Below are positions 6,764-11,828 of a DNA stretch of 11,828 bases, in pieces. The DNA comes from an uncultured Clostridia bacterium. Its GTDB lineage: Bacteria > Bacillota > Clostridia > Oscillospirales > Acutalibacteraceae. Position 1 is the stretch's first letter; every line of letters starts with the position of its first letter. A program made the position numbers and the translations under genes. The notes beneath the pieces are model-generated. The model saw nothing but the letters and a program-made list of their open reading frames with translations. It did no database searches and had not been told where the DNA came from. The stretch spans positions 1 to 11,828 of the forward strand of contig CALFTN010000003.1 in assembly GCA_937916395.1 (NCBI GenBank), given 5' to 3'.

Positions 6764-8707
6764 TTAATAAACTTCCATAATTATCGGTAAAATCATAGGA
6801 CTGCGCTTTGTTTTTTCATACATAAGTCTTGAAACTTCGTCACGAAGCTTATTAGTCATCTGATTCAAATCGAAATTATATGGTGGAAAGCTGTTTATAA
6901 CATTCATTGAAAGTGAAACTGCTTCGCTCATTAAAAGCTCGGCTTCTTTAACATAAACAAAGCCTTTTGAGACGATATCAGGACCAGTTAAGAGTTCGCC
7001 TGATGCCGCATCAATGGTAGATGCAATAATTATGATGCCATCTGTACCAAGATGCTGTCTTTCTTTCATAACTCTTGTGCCAACATCACCAACACCATAG
7101 CCATCAACATAAACCTTGCCATTGGTAACTGTACCTGAAACAGATATATTAGCTTCACTTAAAGATATTTCATAGCCGTTATCTGCAATAACAATATTAT
7201 TATGTGGTACGCCTACACTTTCTGCAAGTTTCGCGTGATACCTCAAGTGCTTTTGCTCACCATGAACAGGAATAAAATATTTTGGCTTTACAAGTGAAAG
7301 CATAATTTTCAATTCTTCCTGACAAGCGTGACCAGAAACATGAACGTCATACATTTTTTCATAAACCACCTGAGCACCCAAACGAAGCAAGTCATTTATT
7401 ACTTTATAAACTGTTTTTTCATTGCCAGGAATTGGTCTTGCAGAAATAATCACACAGTCATTGTAACCGATTTCTACCTTTCTGTGACTTTTTGAAGCCA
7501 TCCTTGAAAGTGCAGACATTGCCTCGCCCTGACTACCAGTTGTTATAATTACGAGCTGTTCATCATTATAACGCTTGATTTCATCAATACCAATTAATGT
7601 ACCTTCTGGAATATGAACGTAACCGAGTTCACTTGCAGTGGCAGTAACATTTTCAAGGCTTCTGCCAGATAAAGCAACCTTTCTGCCGGTTTTAGAAGCA
7701 ATATCTATAATTTGCTGAACTCTGTGAATATTTGAAGCAAATGTTGCTATTATAATTCTTCTGTTACCTGCTTTTGAGAAAAGACTCTCAAATGTTTCAC
7801 CAACCTTGCTTTCACTTTGTGTATAGCCAGGTTGCTCAGCATTTGTTGAGTCAGAAAGAAGACATAAAACGCCTTCGTTACCAAGCTCTGCAAAACGTGA
7901 AAGGTTGATTATTTCACCATCAATTGGGTTAGTATCGATTTTAAAGTCACCTGTCTGAATTATTGTGCCAGCGCCACACTTAAGCGCTAATGCCACGGCA
8001 CCAGGAATAGAGTGATTAACATGAATAAATTCAACATTAAAATCACCTAAATGAATTTCTTCGCCAGGATTTATAACTTTAACATCTACAGTTTTTTCTA
8101 GTTTGTGCTCTGAGAGCTTACCCATTATGAGCCCCGCTGTTAAAAGCGTAGCGTAAACAGGAACATTAACTTTTTTAAGTAAATAACATAAAGCACCGAT
8201 ATGGTCTTCGTGACCGTGAGTAATTAAAATACCCTTTATTCTTTCAGCGTTTCTTTCAACGTAAGAAAAATCAGGAATAACAAAGTCAACACCCAATTGG
8301 TCAGACTCTGGAAAAGCCAAACCGCAATCCACTATGAGCATACTTTTCTCATACTCATAAACGGTCATATTTTTACCCACTTCGTTAAGTCCACCTAAAA
8401 ATGAAACCTTAACTGGTTTACTTTTTACCGGTGGTTTAATTTTTCCATAACGGCTGTTCTTTTTATTATCTTTTTTAGGTTTTTCATTGGTAGCTTGATT
8501 ATTTGTGAAATCAACATTTTGCTCTTTTGGCATTTTGCCACCGCCTTGCTTCTTATTTTTATTGAAGGGGCTTTGCTGTTTCGTTTGCTTTTTATGAGAC
8601 TTATTTACATTTTTATTATTAAATTTTTTATTCTTTTTATTTGCTTTACTATTCTTTTTACTTTGTTTTTCTGTTTTAGTAAAGTCTTTGTTTTTTTCTT
8701 TTTCCAT
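6764..8707 (-). CDS. rnj: Ribonuclease J with a long lysine-rich N-terminal tail
   Basis: RNase J is a metallo-beta-lactamase/beta-CASP nuclease with 5'-3' exonuclease and endonuclease activity, central to mRNA decay and rRNA maturation in Firmicutes. The core begins at about residue 98 (KPVKVSFLGGLNEVGKN). It shows the zinc motif HGHEDH at 164-169, H231 and D254 (QTGDFKID), and beta-CASP motifs including TTGSQGE (389-395), SARPIPGNE (422-430), HVSGHA (456-461) and PVHGE (480-484). A C-terminal domain ends in SPMILPIIMEVY. Residues 1 to about 97 are an extra low-complexity tail with 32 lysines and 16 asparagines in the first 100 residues. It is probably disordered and may bind RNA. The start ATG has GGAG five bases upstream. 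A second in-frame ATG at 8533 (Met59) follows GGCGGTGG and could give a shorter form. The gene is first in the seven-gene operon. One RNase J is visible; whether a J1/J2 partner exists elsewhere cannot be seen. Confidence 0.95.
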   Translation of the reverse strand: MEKEKNKDFTKTEKQSKKNSKANKKNKKFNNKNVNKSHKKQTKQQSPFNKNKKQGGGKMPKEQNVDFTNNQATNEKPKKDNKKNSRYGKIKPPVKSKPVKVSFLGGLNEVGKNMTVYEYEKSMLIVDCGLAFPESDQLGVDFVIPDFSYVERNAERIKGILITHGHEDHIGALCYLLKKVNVPVYATLLTAGLIMGKLSEHKLEKTVDVKVINPGEEIHLGDFNVEFIHVNHSIPGAVALALKCGAGTIIQTGDFKIDTNPIDGEIINLSRFAELGNEGVLCLLSDSTNAEQPGYTQSESKVGETFESLFSKAGNRRIIIATFASNIHRVQQIIDIASKTGRKVALSGRSLENVTATASELGYVHIPEGTLIGIDEIKRYNDEQLVIITTGSQGEAMSALSRMASKSHRKVEIGYNDCVIISARPIPGNEKTVYKVINDLLRLGAQVVYEKMYDVHVSGHACQEELKIMLSLVKPKYFIPVHGEQKHLRYHAKLAESVGVPHNNIVIADNGYEISLSEANISVSGTVTNGKVYVDGYGVGDVGTRVMKERQHLGTDGIIIIASTIDAASGELLTGPDIVSKGFVYVKEAELLMSEAVSLSMNVINSFPPYNFDLNQMTNKLRDEVSRLMYEKTKRSPMILPIIMEVY

Positions 8708-8746
8708 AATCGCTCCGTTTCTTTTTGTTGTTCAGATTTATATGTA

Positions 8747-8770
8747 GATAGCGGAATTACCACCGCTACC
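8747..8770 (-). promoter_or_regulatory. GC-rich hairpin in the 5' leader of the RNase J operon
   Basis: On the minus strand GGTAGCGG pairs with CCGCTATC around an 8-base loop, giving an 8-bp stem with one G-U pair. It lies 39 bases before the rnj start codon and about 55 bases after the predicted transcription start. It stands out in otherwise AT-rich sequence. No U-tract follows it on either strand, so it is not an intrinsic terminator. It may protect the 5' region or take part in autoregulation, which is inference. Confidence 0.45.
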
Positions 8771-8830
8771 AAAAAGTCAAAAGATACTAAATAGATATAT
8801 TAAGGCATTATACTACATTATAACCATTCT

Positions 8831-8859
8831 ATTATACTTTTTTTATAAGTCAATGTCAA
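8831..8859 (-). promoter_or_regulatory. Consensus SigA promoter of the rnj-gdpP-rplI-dnaB-tilS-hpt-ftsH operon
   Basis: On the minus strand TTGACA (8854-8859) and TATAAT (8831-8836) are both perfect consensus hexamers, separated by exactly 17 bases. The -35 box lies inside the last codons of the upstream nucleotidyltransferase-like gene, where the tandem ATTGACATTGAC encodes Ile-Asp-Ile-Asp. Transcription should start near 8824, giving a leader of about 117 nt before rnj. Two further TATAAT boxes (8817-8822 and 8807-8812) follow but lack a -35 partner at normal spacing. No terminator separates the upstream gene, so read-through into rnj is also likely. Confidence 0.85.
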
Positions 8860-11155
8860 TACTGATAAGCTTTTCTATTTCTCCACAAAGCTCTTCTGCA
8901 AGTTCTGTTGTAACAGCTTCTGTTATAATTTTGAGTGTTTTGCCATTATTATCGTTACGCACTCTGGCAATGCCTTTTTTAGTTTTTCTGCTCACACCGC
9001 CGAAGCTTTCGGTTTTAAAATCTTTTTTTAGTAGTTCTTTCGAAATAACTGAAGGTGAAACATCTATTGTCATAACCTTTTTCGCAACATAAAACTCTGG
9101 AATTTCTTTTGAAAGCTCTTTTAAGCTTTTATTTTCTTCGAGAAGTAATTTTACAAGCTTAAACATTAAAATAACTGCATCACAGGACCAAAGCTTATCT
9201 ACACTTATATTCTTCATTTTACTTCCATCTGAACAATTATAATCTGAAAAACGTAAAGCTTTGCGCCCCATTTCTGACGCAAGAGTTGTAATAATTTGTG
9301 GTGCATCCCATAAAAGTGCAACATCACTGCCCTTTTTCATTTCATAAAATGCTACTACTGCAAGTATTTTTTCGTGTGAAAAATTCTCATTTTTTTCAAC
9401 CACTGTCAGTCTTGTTCCAGTATTATTTATTTTTGCAATAAATTCTTCGTTATCATCATTTATTGATAGCCTTTTAAAAATTGATTTAACGCACAAATCT
9501 AAAATTGAATTGCCACAGCAAAACAAAACACCTTTAAAATTCAATCTGACATCTTCAAATTGTCGCACAATTTCATTCTCGTACATTTTTTCAATACTTT
9601 CTATTACGCTAACGTTATGACATTCTGCACCAGATGTTCGATTAAATTCTCCTAAAGTTAAAATTTCTTCAAGCCTTCGTATATTTTCACGAGAGAGTGC
9701 AATACCTCCTTTTTCACAAAAAGAAAGCGAAACACCATTTTCGCCACCACTTATAAACACCGAGATATCCACATCACAAAATATTGAATAATAAAACATC
9801 TGAGAATAAAAGCAGTTACCAAAATCAAAGGTTTTTGCACCAACGCTTATTAATCCGGACAACAGTCCATATTTCAAAGCAATTGAATTCATTTCACCAT
9901 CTACGCCTATACCGACTCTAACGCCACTTATTAGTGTACCTATTGAAGCACCAAGACGTGCAGTTTTTTCAGGTGTGAGTTCAACGCCAAAATCGCCATA
10001 TATAACATCGTTCACAAAAGCTACCTTAGCTTGTGGCTTTGAATATTTTACATTCTCATTTATAGTAAGACCATTTTCAATAGTCTTATTTGGCCAAATA
10101 GAAACGCCCTCACCTATTACACAATCTTCACCGATAAGACATTCTTTACCAATTACCGCACCCTCAAAAATCTGTGCACCCTTTTTAACAGAAACGCCCT
10201 CAGAAAGGATTGCCCCACTCACGCTACATTTTGATGAAACATAAACACTTTTAGAAAGAACACTATCACTGATTTTGCTACCCTTTGCAATTAACGAGCC
10301 TTCGCCGATTATTGCAAACGGACCTATTACTGCACCACTTTCAACCTGAACATTATTGCCAAAAAACACAGGTGGAACTATTACAAAATTACCATTAGGA
10401 ACACCAGACTTTGTAAAAACACCAGAAGCGATAAATGGAATTTTTTTAGTTGCTTTTCCACTTAACAAATCGAACTGAACTTTTTTTAAAGTGTTACTGT
10501 CATTTATATTACACCAATATTCATTTGCCTTATAAGAATATATTTTTAAATCTGAATCCAACGCCTTAGGAAACAAATCTTTTATAAAATCATTACTTTT
10601 GTTTTCTTTTACAAAATCAAGAACATTATGTTCAATAAAATAAATCCCACAATTGACCAAATCGCTGAAAACACCACTCCAGTTAGGTTTTTCAACTATT
10701 TCTTTAATTCGCCCATCTTCATTTTCATTAATGACAGCATATTCCCTTGGGTCACTTACATTTTTACAAATTATTGTAACATCATTTTTGTTAGTAATAT
10801 GTCGAGAAAAAGCTTCGCTTAAATTAAACTCAAAGTAGCCTTCACCTGAAATTATAAGAATTGTATCATCATCTTCACCCACAGCGTTTTTAACGCTTTC
10901 AGCAGTGCCGGATGCTGACTCATCACACACAACAGAAACTTTCATTCCTTTATATTCATCATCAGGAAAAAGCATTTCTATTTCATTGGGATTGTAATTC
11001 ACAATAATAATTATTTCTGAGACAGGAAGCCCCAACAAATTATCTAAAATGTAATACAATAACGGTTCGCCAAGAAGCTCTGTTCTTAGCACACTACCAG
11101 AAATCAACGGCTGAAGTGAGTTGCCCTGCCTATCCCCTAAAATTACAACTTTCAC
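8843..11155 (-). CDS. Mannose-1-phosphate guanylyltransferase/phosphomannomutase-like fusion, probable pseudoenzyme
   Basis: The 770-residue protein has three parts. Residues 1-235 form a nucleotidyltransferase-like fold. About 255-370 form a left-handed beta-helix of hexapeptide repeats (for example IGPFAIIGEG, IGKECLIGEDCVIGEG). About 380-770 form a phosphohexomutase-like region (VIYGDFGVELTPEKTARLGASIGT onward). Fold-level landmarks remain: SGTAESVKNA, IVEKP (153-157), NCGIYFIE, YWCNI. The catalytic signatures do not. The N-terminal GGxGTRL is GDRQGNSLQ, the sugar-nucleotide lysine is Val22 in my alignment, and the catalytic GD is GE (104-105). In the mutase part the SASHNP loop is SGGENG (469-474), DGDADRL is NNTGTRL (577-583), and I find no GExSGH or RPSGTEP motif. 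An intact open frame of this length argues for a maintained, possibly regulatory or scaffolding role. The start is GTG, with GGAG seven bases upstream. It is divergent from rnhA and carries the rnj promoter in its 3' end. Substrate and function are unknown. Confidence 0.85.
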   Translation of the reverse strand: MKVVILGDRQGNSLQPLISGSVLRTELLGEPLLYYILDNLLGLPVSEIIIIVNYNPNEIEMLFPDDEYKGMKVSVVCDESASGTAESVKNAVGEDDDTILIISGEGYFEFNLSEAFSRHITNKNDVTIICKNVSDPREYAVINENEDGRIKEIVEKPNWSGVFSDLVNCGIYFIEHNVLDFVKENKSNDFIKDLFPKALDSDLKIYSYKANEYWCNINDSNTLKKVQFDLLSGKATKKIPFIASGVFTKSGVPNGNFVIVPPVFFGNNVQVESGAVIGPFAIIGEGSLIAKGSKISDSVLSKSVYVSSKCSVSGAILSEGVSVKKGAQIFEGAVIGKECLIGEDCVIGEGVSIWPNKTIENGLTINENVKYSKPQAKVAFVNDVIYGDFGVELTPEKTARLGASIGTLISGVRVGIGVDGEMNSIALKYGLLSGLISVGAKTFDFGNCFYSQMFYYSIFCDVDISVFISGGENGVSLSFCEKGGIALSRENIRRLEEILTLGEFNRTSGAECHNVSVIESIEKMYENEIVRQFEDVRLNFKGVLFCCGNSILDLCVKSIFKRLSINDDNEEFIAKINNTGTRLTVVEKNENFSHEKILAVVAFYEMKKGSDVALLWDAPQIITTLASEMGRKALRFSDYNCSDGSKMKNISVDKLWSCDAVILMFKLVKLLLEENKSLKELSKEIPEFYVAKKVMTIDVSPSVISKELLKKDFKTESFGGVSRKTKKGIARVRNDNNGKTLKIITEAVTTELAEELCGEIEKLISIDIDL

Positions 11156-11182
11156 AAAAACACTCCAAAAACTCTTTTTACT

Positions 11183-11234
11183 AAAGTATTTACAGTAATT
11201 ATTAAATTAAACATATTTTTCATAAAAGTATTTA
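11183..11234. repeat. Pair of 10-bp direct repeats in the divergent intergenic region
   Basis: AAAGTATTTA occurs at 11183-11192 and 11225-11234, 42 bases apart, which is close to four helical turns. The second copy overlaps the proposed -35 box of rnhA; the first lies 28 bases before the GTG start of the divergent gene. The core with its preceding base in copy one (TAAAGTATTTA) has inverted TAAA/TTTA arms. It could be an operator pair, but the sequence is so AT-rich that chance is a fair explanation. Confidence 0.3.
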
Positions 11235-11259
11235 TATTTTCAATTACTTGTGATAAAAT
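11231..11259 (+). promoter_or_regulatory. Probable extended -10 promoter of rnhA
   Basis: TAAAAT at 11254-11259 is preceded by TGA, giving an extended -10 element of the form TGnTAtAAT with five of six -10 bases matching. A weak -35 TTTATA lies 17 bases upstream (11231-11236). Transcription would start near 11266, leaving a leader of about 14 nt that includes the ribosome binding site GGGTGA. I could not identify a convincing promoter for the divergent minus-strand gene in the same intergenic region. Confidence 0.5.
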
Positions 11260-11279
11260 TAGCCTGGGTGACAAATTTT

Positions 11280-11717
11280 ATGAAAAAAATAGAAATTTTT
11301 ACTGATGGTGCTTGTTCTGGCAACCCAGGACCTGGTGGATGGGGTGCAATTTTAAGATTTAACGGCACAGAAAAAGAACTTTCTGGTGGTGAAAAAGACA
11401 CTACAAACAACAGAATGGAATTAACTGCTGTTATTAAAGCTCTTGAAGCTCTAAAAGAACCTTGCGAAGTTACACTTACAACAGACTCAAAATATGTTTG
11501 TGACTCAATAACAAAAGGTTGGGTGTATTCATGGCAGAAAAATGGTTGGCGCAAAGCCGACAAAAAGCCTGCTCTTAACGTTGATTTATGGGAATTGCTT
11601 TTACCACTTTTAGAAAAAAATAAAGTTACTTTTAAGTGGGTAAAAGGTCACAACGAACACCCAGAAAATGAGCGTTGCGATAAATTAGCTGTTTCTGAAT
11701 ATCAGAAGTATTTATAG
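11280..11717 (+). CDS. rnhA: Ribonuclease HI
   Basis: RNase HI cleaves the RNA strand of RNA-DNA hybrids and removes R-loops and some replication primers. The protein is 145 residues from the ATG at 11280. It carries the complete catalytic set at positions nearly identical to the E. coli enzyme: D9 (IFTDG), E47 (NRMELTA), D69 (TTDSKYV), H124 (VKGHNEHPENE) and D134 (ERCDKLA). The basic handle that binds hybrids is present (GWVYSWQKNGWRKADKKPALN, about 80-100). The frame is open for ten codons further upstream, but 11280 has the ribosome binding site GGGTGA eight bases before it and matches the usual MKKIEIFTDG start. It is the only plus-strand gene and is divergent from the fusion gene. The stop TAG is followed within three bases by a tandem repeat, and I see no terminator before the window ends. 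Confidence 0.96.
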   Translation: MKKIEIFTDGACSGNPGPGGWGAILRFNGTEKELSGGEKDTTNNRMELTAVIKALEALKEPCEVTLTTDSKYVCDSITKGWVYSWQKNGWRKADKKPALNVDLWELLLPLLEKNKVTFKWVKGHNEHPENERCDKLAVSEYQKYL

Positions 11718-11720
11718 TAT

Positions 11721-11828
11721 GGCTGGTATGGCTGGTGTGGCTGGTATGGCTGGTGTGGCTGGTATGGCTGGTGTGGCTGGTGTTGCTGGTGTGGCTGGTG
11801 TGGCTGGTGTGGCTGGTGTGGCTGGTGT
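11721..11828. repeat. GC-rich 9-bp tandem repeat (minisatellite), at least 12 copies, cut by window edge
   Basis: Twelve contiguous units of GGCTGGTRT start three bases after the rnhA stop codon and continue to the last base. The first six units alternate TAT and TGT, forming three 18-bp dimers. The last six all end TGT, with one point change (TGCTGGTGT at 11784-11792). The plus strand holds G, T and one C per unit apart from the A of TAT units, and is far richer in GC than the rest of the window. Its period is a multiple of three, so several frames stay open. On plus, an ATG at 11719 would encode Gly-Met/Val-Ala triplets but has no ribosome binding site. On minus, frames encode His/Tyr-Gln-Pro triplets stopping at 11702-11704, or Thr/Ile-Pro-Ala triplets stopping at 11712-11714. 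It may be a non-coding repeat or the 3' end of a minus-strand gene. Confidence 0.9.

Noticed and set aside
8747..8770. Intrinsic terminator between the fusion gene and rnj
   Set aside because: The hairpin is not followed by a U-tract in either direction; on minus the next bases are mixed, and on plus it is followed by an A-rich run.
8743..8772. T-box riboswitch in the rnj leader, suggested by GGTGGTAATTCCGC resembling the GGTGGTACCGCG core
   Set aside because: The core is interrupted, the leader is only about 117 nt with no room for a specifier stem, no terminator follows, and rnj is not a usual T-box target.
8495..8794. Plus-strand frame encoding a very hydrophobic, Phe/Leu/Ile-rich peptide that resembles a membrane protein
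   Set aside because: It is the complement of the lysine- and asparagine-rich tail of RNase J: AAA/AAT codons read backwards give TTT/ATT, so hydrophobicity is an artefact of composition.
11240..11563. 107-codon minus-strand open frame antisense to rnhA
   Set aside because: It lies opposite the RNase HI catalytic motifs, which are fully conserved. The antisense translation shows no domain.
11721..11828. Chi-like recombination sites (E. coli Chi is GCTGGTGG)
   Set aside because: Each unit matches only seven of eight bases, and Firmicute AddAB enzymes recognise different sequences.
11719..11828. Plus-strand collagen-like Gly-X-Y protein starting at ATG 11719
   Set aside because: There is no ribosome binding site before the ATG and no non-repeat sequence to support a gene. 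It is kept only as one of several open frames of the repeat.

Overview
The window is AT-rich bacterial chromosome. Gene content, gene order and codon use point to a low-GC Firmicute, probably of class Clostridia. This placement rests on synteny (a gdpP-rplI-dnaB block next to a tilS-hpt-ftsH block) and on protein character. I cannot name a genus. Coding density is very high and no stretch longer than about 135 bases lacks a gene. I see no tRNA, rRNA, CRISPR array, insertion sequence or phage gene.

Layout, in the direction of transcription. On the minus strand, a fused sugar-nucleotidyltransferase / hexapeptide-repeat / phosphomannomutase-like protein (8843-11155) comes first. A seven-gene minus-strand run follows: RNase J, the c-di-AMP phosphodiesterase GdpP, ribosomal protein L9, replicative helicase DnaB, tRNA-Ile lysidine synthase TilS, hypoxanthine phosphoribosyltransferase, and FtsH, which is cut by the left edge. 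A perfect-consensus SigA promoter (TTGACA, 17 bp, TATAAT) lies across the 3' end of the nucleotidyltransferase gene. It should give the RNase J operon a leader of about 117 nt containing a GC-rich hairpin. Genes inside the run are separated by 63 nt or less, or overlap. The dnaB-tilS and tilS-hpt junctions overlap and suggest translational coupling. On the plus strand, ribonuclease HI (11280-11717) is transcribed divergently. It is followed by a GC-rich 9-bp tandem repeat that runs off the right edge.

Functionally the operon is a housekeeping cluster: RNA turnover, c-di-AMP homeostasis, ribosome assembly, replication, tRNA modification, purine salvage and membrane proteolysis. No defence or mobile system is present. 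The points that go beyond routine annotation are: (i) the 770-residue fusion has lost the signature residues of both its catalytic domains and looks like a pseudoenzyme; (ii) a 12-copy GGCTGGTRT minisatellite abuts the rnhA stop codon and is open in several frames; (iii) ftsH appears to start at an ATT codon; (iv) RNase J carries a tail of about 97 residues very rich in lysine and asparagine; (v) the RNase J operon has a consensus promoter and a structured leader.
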